Shown here one piece after another: positions 54,212-63,909 of a DNA stretch of 64,000 nt. The notes below the pieces were generated by a model. That model made no database searches. It was not told the origin of the DNA and saw nothing but the letters and a program-made list of their open reading frames with translations. Made by a program: the position numbers and the translations under genes. This DNA is from Brumimicrobium sp. Lineage in GTDB: Bacteria > Bacteroidota > Bacteroidia > Flavobacteriales_D > Crocinitomicaceae. Each line of letters opens with the position of its first letter. Position 1 is the stretch's first letter. The stretch spans positions 310,001-374,000 of the forward strand of contig JAMLGZ010000001.1 of assembly GCA_023957385.1 (NCBI GenBank), read 5' to 3'.

Positions 54212-55896
54212 AAATACGCAATATATCCGAAGTGTATTTTACTGTCACGTATCTGAATAGGATTGTTTTGTTGACTTCCTAAAGCGTATGAGATTGAGAA
54301 AATCCCTATTTTTGTTCCAAAACTATATCCCAAACCAAATCCATAAGGGTGATCATTGCGATATTCCACAGCTGTATTTTCATAGAAAGTTTGATCAAAA
54401 AATGCAAATGCATGAGAATTCTTATCCACTAAGAAACGATATTCTATACTAAAAACAGAGAGTGTGGTCGCCAGTAAGCTCTCTTCACTAAATCCACGTT
54501 GTGTGTTGAGTCCCCCAAATCGATATAATTCATTTTTGAATATATTCGGGGCGTAATACGTTTGCGTTGTATTAGATAGTCTAATTATGTGTCTTTTAAC
54601 TAGGGGAATAAATACGGAAATATCTAACCTCCCTTTAAATGTTGTGGATGTTAGTGTGGTATCTTTCCCTGCTTCATTACTTTTACGTATTCCTGCAGAA
54701 GATTCAACTTCTATGAGTAAACCTTTACTTGGATTCTGGATATAATCTACTTTATTATAAAAGAATGAGATTCCATAGTTGTTACTCTTTACGGTGGAAA
54801 ATTCACCTGTTGTAGAAGATGAGGTTCCTTGTAATAAGTTGGAATTATCTAATTCATAAAACACTTTAAGATAAGAACCTCCCAACAAGAAGTATTGCAT
54901 ACCCGCATGAAAGTTAAGAGTTAGGTAACTCGAGTCGCGTTTGTATAAATTGAATTTTGTATCAATTCCAAATGGAGTATTAAACATGAAAGGATAATTC
55001 AGGCGAAGCTTTAATTCCTGTGTTTGTGGCTGGTAACTTCTCCAGTTTATATCTAATAATTCCCCTCTTTTTAATAGATTTTGTAATTTAAGACGAACAT
55101 CTCCTGTCACAGTTGTCTTCTTTGTAGTAGGGTCTGGTTGTATACCTATAATACCATTAATTAAGCTAACAGGATTGTTTTTTAGATATACATATAATTC
55201 AGCACCTTCTGGTTTAAAAAGAATTTCGGCTGGCTTTATTTCTTTGATAAATTGTACTTGTTCTATCCTTCTACTAATCCCCCGAATTAAATCTGAATTA
55301 TATGGATGTCCTTCTTTGATGGATATAATATTTTGAACAAATTTCTTATTTATTTTCTGATCACCTTTGACAAAAATTTGTGTAATCTTCACCAAAGGTC
55401 CCTTCTCAATAATTAGTTGTGCATGGGAACCTTTTATTTGTAAACTATCTATTTTCAAAAATACTTTAGAAAATGGATAACCCGTGTTATTCAGATATGA
55501 ACTGATATTTTTAAGCATACTCTGCACTAAACGAGGACTAAATGGGAAGTCACCCATAATTTTCTCATTAATCGAAGGAGTTTTTTTAATGATGTACTCA
55601 TCTTCCTTTTTAATATTTATGTGGATATTTTCGAATTTCTCACCTTTGTAAAGCTGAACATAAGCCGTATCGTTTTTCCAATTAAGACTATCTATTGAGG
55701 CTAACACAAATCCTTTCTTTATTAACTTAAACTGGCGTTGTTGCAGGAAAGTTTCTACTTCTTTCTTTGTTTTAAAAGTGTAAAAGTCTTTCTTAAATTG
55801 GAATTCTTTTGCTTGGTGGATACTTAAAAAATATGTTTGTTGACTCCATAATGTAATGGAACTTAAAAGACTTAATATCAACAATATTCTTATCAT
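54208..55896 (-). CDS. BamA/TamA-like outer membrane protein
   Basis: A 562-aa precursor with signal MIRILLILSLLSSITLWSQ. The N-terminal 250 residues contain POTRA-type units (VKITQIFVKGDQKINKKFVQNIISIKEGHPYN is a typical one); the rest is a 16-strand-type beta-barrel (surface antigen/Omp85 fold) with YRFGGLNTQRGFSEE and SIEYRFLVDKNSHAFAFFDQ, ending in F. It is shorter than BamA, so it is a TamA-like or accessory Omp85 protein rather than the essential insertase. It would assist protein or lipid transfer at the outer membrane. Confidence 0.8.
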   Translation of the reverse strand: MIRILLILSLLSSITLWSQQTYFLSIHQAKEFQFKKDFYTFKTKKEVETFLQQRQFKLIKKGFVLASIDSLNWKNDTAYVQLYKGEKFENIHINIKKEDEYIIKKTPSINEKIMGDFPFSPRLVQSMLKNISSYLNNTGYPFSKVFLKIDSLQIKGSHAQLIIEKGPLVKITQIFVKGDQKINKKFVQNIISIKEGHPYNSDLIRGISRRIEQVQFIKEIKPAEILFKPEGAELYVYLKNNPVSLINGIIGIQPDPTTKKTTVTGDVRLKLQNLLKRGELLDINWRSYQPQTQELKLRLNYPFMFNTPFGIDTKFNLYKRDSSYLTLNFHAGMQYFLLGGSYLKVFYELDNSNLLQGTSSSTTGEFSTVKSNNYGISFFYNKVDYIQNPSKGLLIEVESSAGIRKSNEAGKDTTLTSTTFKGRLDISVFIPLVKRHIIRLSNTTQTYYAPNIFKNELYRFGGLNTQRGFSEESLLATTLSVFSIEYRFLVDKNSHAFAFFDQTFYENTAVEYRNDHPYGFGLGYSFGTKIGIFSISYALGSQQNNPIQIRDSKIHFGYIAYF

Positions 55897-55986
55897 TCGG
55901 CAATATCTAACGAGTTCTTTCGTTGATTATTTTTAAAATAGTTATCGAATATATTAGATTTTTTTTCGTTTTCCGATGATTTTCTA

Positions 55987-55994
55987 TATATTTG
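55987..55994 (+). promoter_or_regulatory. Putative promoter of the 46-aa lipoprotein gene
   Basis: TATATTTG -7 box, 18 bases after a TTTTTTTTCG stretch in the -33 position; the ATG follows 33 bases later. Spacing and sequence fit the Bacteroidota consensus except for C in TTTTTCG. Confidence 0.55.
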
Positions 55995-56027
55995 CCCTTT
56001 AACAATAACAATTAAACAAATAAAACT

Positions 56028-56168
56028 ATGAAGAATATCTTGCCTATAATCTTTATTGGAGCGTTAGTTTTAGCAATCGCTTCTTCATGTGGTTCTTCTA
56101 GAGCTAGTTGTGATGCATACGGTAATGTTAATACACCAACTCAGCAATCAGATTTAGCTAGTAAATAA
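56028..56168 (+). CDS. Small lipoprotein, 46 aa
   Basis: A short gene: MKNILPIIFIGALVLAIASSC is a lipoprotein signal, followed by a 26-residue mature peptide GSSRASCDAYGNVNTP and ending DLASK. CDAYG near the N-terminus and a polar tail are seen in very small lipoproteins of this phylum. It has its own promoter and is flanked by genes on the other strand, which supports it as real. Function unknown. Confidence 0.75.
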   Translation: MKNILPIIFIGALVLAIASSCGSSRASCDAYGNVNTPTQQSDLASK

Positions 56169-56223
56169 TAGCTTGAACCTTACTAATAAAGAATTAAAGG
56201 TAGAAACCAAGAATGGTTAATAC

Positions 56224-56892
56224 CTATTTTTCTTTTAATAATAAATCTATATCATCCATGAGTGTATTCACTTCTTGTGGATTAGTCCCATCATAATATC
56301 CTCTTATCTGTAGCGCACGATCGACTAATACGAAGTTATTTGTATGTATAAAATCTGAGTTAGCATCACCTAGATTGCGGGCCTCAGCAGGCTTCAGTAC
56401 AAAGAATGAATTTCTGGCCAATTGGTATAATTCTTCCTTTTTTCCAGTTAAGAAATGCCATTGCCCCTTTTGTGCTTGGTGCTTTTCTGCGTAAGCTTTC
56501 AGAGTTTCAACGGTATCTATATCGGGGTCAACCGTAAAACTTAATATCTTAACTTCATCATTTCCTCTAAATCGACTTTGTACCCGCATCATTTCATCTG
56601 TCATAATGGGGCAGATAGTTTGGCAGGTAGTAAAGAAATATTCAGCAATAAATATTTTTCCTTTTACATCTTGAAGGGATACTTTTTGATTGTATTGATT
56701 TCTAAATTCAAATTCACCTATTCTGTGGCCTAATCCCTGATTCATTATTTCGGGATTTACCATTTCAGAGTTTACATCGACAGGTTGAATGATGGGTAAT
56801 TCTTTCTCTCCTAAATTGCTCTTAATCATAGAATAAGCAATTATTATTCCTACAATCACAATACATATAGAGATTAATGTTCCTTTTCTCAT
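56224..56892 (-). CDS. SCO1/SenC family protein
   Basis: A 222-aa protein with an N-terminal membrane anchor (LISICIVIVGIIIAYSMI) and a thioredoxin-like domain. FFTTCQTICPIMTDEM carries the CxxxC copper/redox pair, and HTNNFVLVD the conserved His. The family delivers copper to cytochrome c oxidase or maintains its thiols; no oxidase gene is in the window. FRNQYNQKVSLQDVKGKIFIAEYFF is the usual segment before the cysteines. Confidence 0.92.
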   Translation of the reverse strand: MRKGTLISICIVIVGIIIAYSMIKSNLGEKELPIIQPVDVNSEMVNPEIMNQGLGHRIGEFEFRNQYNQKVSLQDVKGKIFIAEYFFTTCQTICPIMTDEMMRVQSRFRGNDEVKILSFTVDPDIDTVETLKAYAEKHQAQKGQWHFLTGKKEELYQLARNSFFVLKPAEARNLGDANSDFIHTNNFVLVDRALQIRGYYDGTNPQEVNTLMDDIDLLLKEK

Positions 56893-57012
56893 TTCTACTA
56901 TTTACGAGCAAATATACCTATTTTATAAAGGAAATTAAAAAAAGAAAACATTTGCTAAACTAAATTAACAAATGTTATATAATTAAAATTGTTGGTAATC
57001 TTAAAGTAAACT

Positions 57013-57816
57013 TTATGATTTAATAAACTTCTCGTTTTGATTATCGAAGTTAATGTAATAAGCACCTTTTCTAAGGTTGTTACAATCTACTTTAGATCCA
57101 AATCCTTTCTTTACGATATTTCCGTATGCATCGTAGATTTCGTATTTAGTTTCTACAGATGATCCACTATTTTTTCCAGTAAATTTAATTTCACCTTTTA
57201 CTTTTTTAGGATTCATTTCAACTTCTTCAATTTCACTCACAAAAGTTTTTTCAGGAGATTTACGTTTCTTTCCAGAATAATCTTTTTGTACAATTCTCAC
57301 TTTATTTTCGCCAGAGTGAGGAGTGATTTTGTATTCGTATGAATTAGGTCCAGCTTCTCCAGTACCATCAATCTCTCCTGCGCTAACCCATTTGTTCCAT
57401 CTATATTGTTCAATAGTAAAAGGCAATTGACCTTGTTCACCTGTTGTTGTCCATTTTACTAAACCATCCTTAGAAACTGACATATTAGTTACATCAAAAG
57501 TAGATCTAGGTAATAATACTTCTGGGTTTAAGATCTTTGGAGTACATCCGTCTCCATGCTCAATCACGATAAAAATAGCATCACCAATCTGTAAATTGAA
57601 TAAAGAAAAGTCGATTTCAAATGCACTTCGGTTGATATTTCCAGGCATAATATTGTTGTTCACAGTCACTTTTGTAACGCAGAAACCAAATCCATCTTCA
57701 CTCGAAGGGTTTTGAACATAAATATTTTTCCCCTGATAACTTCCTTCTATTGAAAGATTTGCAAATGAAAAGTTAGCAGTGCTAATGGCTATGATTAGAT
57801 ATATCAGTATTCTCAT
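57013..57816 (-). CDS. Secreted protein with T9SS-like C-terminus, 267 aa
   Basis: Start at 57816 (MRILIYLIIAISTANFSFA), a signal peptide; the longer frame from 57858 adds only a charged leader. The N-terminal part (SIEGSYQGKNIYVQNP, FCVTKVTVNNN) is a beta domain shared by Bacteroidota secreted proteins, then a fibronectin-like segment (TTTGEQGQLPFTIEQYRWNKWV) and a C-terminal part KYEIYDAYGNIVKKGFGSKVDCNNLRKGAYYINFDN that looks like a type A sorting domain. Function unknown. Confidence 0.7.
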   Translation of the reverse strand: MRILIYLIIAISTANFSFANLSIEGSYQGKNIYVQNPSSEDGFGFCVTKVTVNNNIMPGNINRSAFEIDFSLFNLQIGDAIFIVIEHGDGCTPKILNPEVLLPRSTFDVTNMSVSKDGLVKWTTTGEQGQLPFTIEQYRWNKWVSAGEIDGTGEAGPNSYEYKITPHSGENKVRIVQKDYSGKKRKSPEKTFVSEIEEVEMNPKKVKGEIKFTGKNSGSSVETKYEIYDAYGNIVKKGFGSKVDCNNLRKGAYYINFDNQNEKFIKS

Positions 57817-58035
57817 TTTTCTTATTTGATACTTTTTCAAGTGCAAGTATAATATCATTTTGTTAAATAAACAATTGATTTATATATTTTTTTTTGTTTA
57901 GACGATAAAAAAACACACTTTATCAGAAAAAAAAACGTTTTGGACTTGTTTAAAGAATAATTATTTATACTTTAGTTTCATAAATTTATGACCAAAAAAC
58001 TTAGACATTTATCTAATCTCTACTCTATGAGCTGT

Positions 58036-59760
58036 ATGCGTTACCTTTTATTGTTTACTCTTGGCTGTTTTTTATTCGCTTGTTCAGGGGGTGGACAAAA
58101 ATTTAAATTTGAAGGGGGGACTTTCCATTATGCAATGGATAATGAACCTACAACCTTTCTCCCCCGGGATGTAACTGATTTATATTCAGCTACCTTACTA
58201 AGTCAGGTATATCAAGGATTAGTTGCATTTAATCCTCAAACTATGGAGCCTGAACCTTGTTTGGCGAAAAGTTGGACGGTATCTGAAGATCAAAAAACAT
58301 TTCGTTTTGAGCTAAGGGATGATGTCTATTTTCATACCAACGAGTATTTTAAAAAACCTGTAAAACTAACTATGGATGATGTCGTGTATAGTGTTGAAGC
58401 TGCTTGTACTAAACGCGATGGGAAAGAAAGTTTTGCTTTCGCAACACTATACAAAGGGATGTTGAAGGGAGCAATAGAATTTTTTAATGGAGAAACAGAG
58501 CATATTTCGGGACTTAAAGTCAATGGAAACACAATCGAATTCGAACTTTTGGAATCTAGCCCTAATTTCGTCGATAAATTAGCTATGGTTAATGCTTCGA
58601 TTGTTTCTAAAAAGGCTGCAGAAGAAGATTTAGAACTAGAGCCTATTGGTACAGGACCTTTTAAATTTGTTGGTTCGTTTGACAAAGATGGTCGTACCGA
58701 GATAGCTTTAGTACGCAATGAGAATTATTATGAGAAGGACAAAGATGGCAATAGACTTCCTTATTTGGATAGTGTGATTTTTTTAGTGGAGAGCAGAAAA
58801 TTAATTCAATTAGAAATGTTTGAAGAAGGATCTATAGAATTGATTGATGGTCTTCCTCCTAGCCGAATATCTTCTCTTTTAGGTGAAGGTAAAATTCAAG
58901 AATTTAATAGCACCCCTCCCAATTTAATTTTGGATAGAAAACCTTTGCTTGGAACGCAATATTATTGTTTTAATATGCTCAAGAAAGAATTTAAAGATGT
59001 ACGTGTACGTCAGGCAATTAACTATGCTATTAATCGTGATGAAATAGTTGAAAATATCTTAAATAATCAAGCGTATAGTACAGGAGACGGAGGGGTTGTT
59101 CCCCCTGCCGCTTTTAAAGGGTATAATGCGAAAGATGTTAAAGAACACGCATACACTTTCCAACCTGAGAAGGCAAAAAAATTACTAGCACAAGCTGGAT
59201 ATCCAGATGGTAAAGGATTCCCTACCATCAGCTTAAAATTTAATATTGGGACTCACCATAGTGCAGTTGCAGATGAAGTAGCTAAGCAGCTTAAGAAAGT
59301 GTTGAATATCAATGTGAATTTAGATGGTATCGAATTTAAGGAAATGTTGCAGGATCAATATTATTCTCGAGGTGACATTTTCCGAACTTCCTGGTATGCA
59401 GATTATTATAGCCCAGAAAGTTTTTTGTTAAATGCATACGGCAAAACGGTTCCTTTAGACCCATCAACTCCTTCAATTACTAATATATCTAGGTATCAAA
59501 ATCCTAAATACGACGAACTTTTTGAAAAAGGCATGCAGGCAAATAGCATAGTAGATCGTTATAAATATTTTTCAGAAGCAGAGAGCGTTCTGATGGATGA
59601 TTCTCCTTTTGTAATTCTTTGGTATGAAGAAACAATTAAGATAGTTTATTCAAAAGTCAGGAATCTGTATTTGAATAAAATGAATACCTATTCCTTTAAG
59701 AAAGTTTATTTTAAAGATTGGACAAAGGAAGAATGGGAAACAGAGAATGATTATAAATAA
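58036..59760 (+). CDS. Peptide ABC transporter substrate-binding lipoprotein (family 5)
   Basis: Start at 58036 (MRYLLLFTLGCFLFAC) gives the best lipoprotein signal; ATGs at 57988 and 58027 are possible. The 574-aa protein is a DppA/OppA-type binding protein: LYSATLLSQVYQGLVAFNPQTMEPEPCLAKSW, KLTMDDVVYSVEAAC, IGTGPFKFVGS, KDVRVRQAINYAINRDEIVENIL and KLLAQAGYPDGKGFP are family landmarks. It binds peptides or similar ligands. No permease genes are beside it; a TonB-dependent receptor gene follows after 33 bases, suggesting a shared role in uptake. Confidence 0.88.
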   Translation: MRYLLLFTLGCFLFACSGGGQKFKFEGGTFHYAMDNEPTTFLPRDVTDLYSATLLSQVYQGLVAFNPQTMEPEPCLAKSWTVSEDQKTFRFELRDDVYFHTNEYFKKPVKLTMDDVVYSVEAACTKRDGKESFAFATLYKGMLKGAIEFFNGETEHISGLKVNGNTIEFELLESSPNFVDKLAMVNASIVSKKAAEEDLELEPIGTGPFKFVGSFDKDGRTEIALVRNENYYEKDKDGNRLPYLDSVIFLVESRKLIQLEMFEEGSIELIDGLPPSRISSLLGEGKIQEFNSTPPNLILDRKPLLGTQYYCFNMLKKEFKDVRVRQAINYAINRDEIVENILNNQAYSTGDGGVVPPAAFKGYNAKDVKEHAYTFQPEKAKKLLAQAGYPDGKGFPTISLKFNIGTHHSAVADEVAKQLKKVLNINVNLDGIEFKEMLQDQYYSRGDIFRTSWYADYYSPESFLLNAYGKTVPLDPSTPSITNISRYQNPKYDELFEKGMQANSIVDRYKYFSEAESVLMDDSPFVILWYEETIKIVYSKVRNLYLNKMNTYSFKKVYFKDWTKEEWETENDYK

Positions 59761-59793
59761 AATTTGTTTTCTTTGTTTTTGAAAAACTAACAC

Positions 59794-62259
59794 ATGAAAA
59801 GATTTATTCTATTTAGTGCATTTCTTATTACTACTTATGCATTTGGACAAATTGTTCAAACTGTTCGGGGTAGTGTTGTGGATGCCGAATCTCAATATCC
59901 GTTGGTAGGAGCTAAAGTTACACTTGTTCGCGATTCTACTCAGAAGTATAATGCTCTTGCCGATATGGACGGTCTATTTATATTTACGAATATTCCCATT
60001 GGAAAATATCAGTTAATTGCTAGCTATAATTCGTATAAAAGTAGTTCAGTAACTATTCAGGTAATTTCAGGAAGAGAATCTATCCAAAATCTTCAATTAC
60101 AAGAAGATATTGTTACTATGGAGGAAGTTAGCATTGTTGGAAGAAAATCTGGAGAGGTAAATAATGAAATGGCATTAATTTCTGCGAGGCAATTCAGTGT
60201 AGAAGAAACAGATAGATATGCAGGCTCGAGAGGAGATCCTGCCCGTATGGCTAGTAACTTTGCTGGAGTTCAAGGTGCTGATGATTCTAGAAATGATATT
60301 GTAATCAGAGGAAATACACCCCTAGGTGTTTTATGGAAAGTGGAAGGTATTGATATTCCCAACCCAAACCATTTTGCAATTTCTGGTTCTACAGGAGGTC
60401 CGGTGGCTATCTTGAACAATAAGATATTATCCAATTCTGATTTCTTTATGTCTGCCTTTCCCGCAGAATACGGTAATGCTATTTCTGGAGTTTTTGACTT
60501 GAAATTGAGAAATGGAAATACTGATAAGCATGAATTTGCTGGTCAATTTGGATTTCTTGGAACAGAAGTTATGGCAGAAGGTCCGTTTAATCGTAAAACT
60601 CGCTCTAGTTATTTGGTAATGGGAAGATATAGTACCTTAAGTATTTTTCAAGCAATGAAAATTAAGATTGGTACAGATGCCGTTCCAACATACGGAGATA
60701 TGGCCTTTAAATTATCATTTCCTTTGAAAAATGGAGGGCATGTAGGTGTGTTTGGTATTGGTGGAATGTCAGAGATTGCCATTAAAATATCTGATCAAAC
60801 GAAAGCTTCTGAAGAGGCATTTGGAGAAGGTGATAGAGATCAATATTTTGGAACTGCCATGGGCGTACTTGGTGTGACGTATAAAAAACCTGTTTCCCGT
60901 AATACGTTCTTTTCTGCTACAATCGCACAAAATTACGATAACCAGCATACACGACATGATTACTTGGTGCGAAGTGCTAAGCAATTAGGTGATGGCTCCT
61001 ACGAAATACGGACTGACTCAATTTATCCGATGTTAGGTTATGTCTTTCACACTATGAGAACTGCTCTTTATGCGAGTGTAAATCATAAAATTAGCCCGCG
61101 TCATATCATTAAAGCCGGGGTGAATGTAGATGTTTATTATTTGAATTATCTAGACACTGTACTGAATGTAACACATGATTCTTTTGTTACACGTTATGAT
61201 TACAAAGGTGTCTCTGCATTAATTCAGCCGTTCTTCCAGTATAAATGGAAAATCACAGAGAATATGGATTTATCAGCAGGTATTCATAGCCAATATTTTT
61301 CACTTAGTAATAGCTGGACTTATGCTGAGCCTCGTTTAGGGTGGCAATGGAGATTTGGAGATGGAAACTCTCTCAGTGCTGGTGCAGGAATGCACTCACA
61401 GATGCAGCCTTTGTATCAATATGTATATCAACGCCCAGATGTAAATGGCGAGATGACTTTATTTAATAAAAATATGGACTTTACCCGTAGCATACATACG
61501 GCATTAGGTTATCAAAAGGATTTTAAACGTTTTATGACGGTTAGAACTGAAATCTATTATCAGTATCTGTATGGAATTCCCGTGGATATGTTTCCATCTG
61601 CATTTAGTATGATTAACCAAGGTTCCGGATTTCAACGTTTCTTCCCTGGACAATTGGTCAATAAGGGTACAGGAACAAATTATGGTATTGAATTGACTGT
61701 ACAAAAACATTTTAATCGAACCTATTACTTTATGATTACCGGAGCATTATATCAATCACAGTATAAAGGAAGTGACGGAATAGAACGCAACACAGATTTT
61801 AATGGAAACTATACCTATAATGTGCTAGGAGGAAAGGAATTTAAGATAAATGCTAAGAACACTATTTCAGTTGGATTAAAAGTATCAGGTGCCGGTGGAA
61901 GAAGGTATGGTTATGTGAATGTAGCACAAACTAAGATAGATCAAGAATTGGTATTTAAGGATTCCTTGTTTAATACTCGTCAGTTTAAGCCTTATTTTAG
62001 ATTAGACTTTAAAGTTGCGTATGTGTTGAATACGAAGAGATTTACTCACGAGATTAGTGTAGATTTAGTGAATATTCTCAATACTAAAAACATTTTAGCC
62101 CTTTCTTATGCTCCAAACTTGATAGATCCAAGTAAAGAACCAATTGCCAATAAATACCAATTAGGTTTCTTACCGATTTTCTATTATCGTTTGGACTTTA
62201 CATTCAGGAGTGCAAAAGCACGTAATGAAATGAAAACGACAGGAACACCTGATTTTTAG
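59794..62259 (+). CDS. TonB-dependent receptor
   Basis: An 821-aa outer membrane protein. Signal MKRFILFSAFLITTYAFGQ; a carboxypeptidase-regulatory-like domain (VRGSVVDAESQYPLVGAKVTL, residues 23-110); a plug domain (RNDIVIRGNTPLGVLWKVEGIDIPNPNHF, 165-195); then a 22-strand-type barrel. It resembles Bacteroidota receptors without a SusD partner. It probably imports a ligand passed to the preceding binding protein, which I infer from adjacency only. Confidence 0.88.
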   Translation: MKRFILFSAFLITTYAFGQIVQTVRGSVVDAESQYPLVGAKVTLVRDSTQKYNALADMDGLFIFTNIPIGKYQLIASYNSYKSSSVTIQVISGRESIQNLQLQEDIVTMEEVSIVGRKSGEVNNEMALISARQFSVEETDRYAGSRGDPARMASNFAGVQGADDSRNDIVIRGNTPLGVLWKVEGIDIPNPNHFAISGSTGGPVAILNNKILSNSDFFMSAFPAEYGNAISGVFDLKLRNGNTDKHEFAGQFGFLGTEVMAEGPFNRKTRSSYLVMGRYSTLSIFQAMKIKIGTDAVPTYGDMAFKLSFPLKNGGHVGVFGIGGMSEIAIKISDQTKASEEAFGEGDRDQYFGTAMGVLGVTYKKPVSRNTFFSATIAQNYDNQHTRHDYLVRSAKQLGDGSYEIRTDSIYPMLGYVFHTMRTALYASVNHKISPRHIIKAGVNVDVYYLNYLDTVLNVTHDSFVTRYDYKGVSALIQPFFQYKWKITENMDLSAGIHSQYFSLSNSWTYAEPRLGWQWRFGDGNSLSAGAGMHSQMQPLYQYVYQRPDVNGEMTLFNKNMDFTRSIHTALGYQKDFKRFMTVRTEIYYQYLYGIPVDMFPSAFSMINQGSGFQRFFPGQLVNKGTGTNYGIELTVQKHFNRTYYFMITGALYQSQYKGSDGIERNTDFNGNYTYNVLGGKEFKINAKNTISVGLKVSGAGGRRYGYVNVAQTKIDQELVFKDSLFNTRQFKPYFRLDFKVAYVLNTKRFTHEISVDLVNILNTKNILALSYAPNLIDPSKEPIANKYQLGFLPIFYYRLDFTFRSAKARNEMKTTGTPDF

Positions 62260-62286
62260 TAATAGATTTGATAGCAATCCTATGTA

Positions 62287-63672
62287 TTATGAATGTACTT
62301 TTTCAAGTGTATTCAAATAGTGTTTCTTTGCAAACGCTTCAAATTTTTCAAAGAATGCTAGAATATCTTCACTAGAATTTTGTCCATTGATAGTTACTAA
62401 ACGAATGAACTCTTGTCCTTGGTAACTACCATAACTCACCATTAATTGAGCTTCTTGGTATAATTTCTCACAAATTTCTTTTGCAGGAATATTTTTATAA
62501 TTGAAACAAATGGAGATAGAATGATCAAAACTATATAACGTATAGTCAGCATGCTTACGGATATATTCTCTAGCAGTATCTGCTAATTCAAACTCATGGT
62601 CAACAATTGTTTCCAACCCATTTGTTCCAACACTTTTCCAGAGTGTCCAAAATTTGAGTGCATCATTCCTTCTTCCACATTGAAGAGAGGTCTTTCCTGG
62701 ATTGTATTCATCTTCCTCCGTTTGGAAAAGATAATCAGCTTCCACGGAAAATGAATTATATAAATGTTCTTTATTCTTTACCACATAAATAGAGCAGGTA
62801 AGAGGAGTTCCAAACATTTTATGAGGATTGAAGCTAAAGGAATCAGCATTTTCTAATCCTTTTATAAGGTATTTATATTTCTTACTGAAAATAACAGCCC
62901 CACAGTATGCACCATCAACATGTAACCAAATGCGATATTGTTTACAAATTTTACTGATAGCTTCGACTGGGTCAAAAGCACCTAAAACGGTGGTACCTGC
63001 TGTAGCATTTACCATGATTGGGTGGAAACCACTTTGCATATCTTTTTGGATGGCTTTTTCTAAATATGCTACGTCCATTTCTCCTTTTTTATTCGTAGGA
63101 ATAAGACGTACATTTTTTTTACCAATTCCAATAAAAGCTGCATTCTTAGGAATACTGAAATGTGATTCTACAGAAGTATATACAGTTAACTTGTCTTCTA
63201 TTCCGTTGAAACGGATGGAGGATCTAAAGGCATCACGGGCGGTAATCATAGACATGAGATTGGTCATCGAACCACCTGATGCATACGTGCCATCCGATCT
63301 TTCGTCCCATCCAATGATATTACACACTTCGCGTAAAGTAATCTTTTCTACCCCAACCTGTATTCCGGCTGCTTTATAGGTGTACATGCTATTGTTTAAT
63401 AGAACAGATAGCAATTCACCCAAAACTGCTTTTTCATTCCTACCTCCATATAATTGGTTGAAAAATGCATTACTAGAGGTTTTAGTACTGTGATTTATTA
63501 ATTCTTTTAATTTCTCATAGTATTCCTGTTCATCCATGGGATTGTAGTGAAGACTTAAATCTACTCGATCAAACATTTCTTTGGCTGGAATAAATTTAGC
63601 TACTGGACTGATTTTTTCATTTTCCAGTAGAAGTTGAGCTAATGACAGAAAATCCTTTAATGTTTTATCCAT
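62287..63672 (-). CDS. PLP-dependent group II decarboxylase (glutamate/sulfinoalanine type)
   Basis: The 461-aa enzyme carries HVDGAYCG (Asp over the PLP ring) and the PLP lysine in FNPHKMFGTPL, with YASGGSMTNLMSM near 130 and VNATAGTTVLGAFDPV. NPHKM(F/M) is the form seen in glutamate, aspartate and cysteine-sulfinate decarboxylases, unlike the DPHKSLF form at 17571. Substrate not certain. It stands alone on the minus strand. Confidence 0.87.
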   Translation of the reverse strand: MDKTLKDFLSLAQLLLENEKISPVAKFIPAKEMFDRVDLSLHYNPMDEQEYYEKLKELINHSTKTSSNAFFNQLYGGRNEKAVLGELLSVLLNNSMYTYKAAGIQVGVEKITLREVCNIIGWDERSDGTYASGGSMTNLMSMITARDAFRSSIRFNGIEDKLTVYTSVESHFSIPKNAAFIGIGKKNVRLIPTNKKGEMDVAYLEKAIQKDMQSGFHPIMVNATAGTTVLGAFDPVEAISKICKQYRIWLHVDGAYCGAVIFSKKYKYLIKGLENADSFSFNPHKMFGTPLTCSIYVVKNKEHLYNSFSVEADYLFQTEEDEYNPGKTSLQCGRRNDALKFWTLWKSVGTNGLETIVDHEFELADTAREYIRKHADYTLYSFDHSISICFNYKNIPAKEICEKLYQEAQLMVSYGSYQGQEFIRLVTINGQNSSEDILAFFEKFEAFAKKHYLNTLEKVHS

Positions 63673-63872
63673 GATAATTATACCGAGATAAAGAGAATAA
63701 GTTTGTTAATTAACTAATAAACAACAAATTATACTTATTCAAATTTTTTATCACAACAATGATTTTTAAAAATGCATGGCAAATTTACACAAAACTATTT
63801 GTTGTAGCTAATCTAGGACTATTAAATTTAGTGATAATAGTCTGTATATTATGCTTTATTAAAAATATAAAT
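63673..63872. other. Intergenic, nothing recognised
   Basis: AT-rich spacer between the decarboxylase start and the cold-shock terminator. No repeat, RNA gene or clear promoter element was found. Confidence 0.4.
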
Positions 63873-63899
63873 AAAATCTGAGTTCATTCAACTCAGGTT
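63873..63899 (-). terminator. Terminator of the cold-shock gene
   Basis: Stem CTGAGTT / AACTCAG (63878-63884, 63890-63896) with a 5-base loop, followed on minus by ATTTTATTTAT. It lies 11 bases past the cold-shock stop. Confidence 0.75.
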
Positions 63900-63909
63900 T
63901 TAGCTTTGA

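Noticed and set aside
62828..63379. 183-aa open frame opposite the PLP decarboxylase
   Set aside because: Antisense shadow; the minus strand has the PLP-binding motifs and full-length homology.
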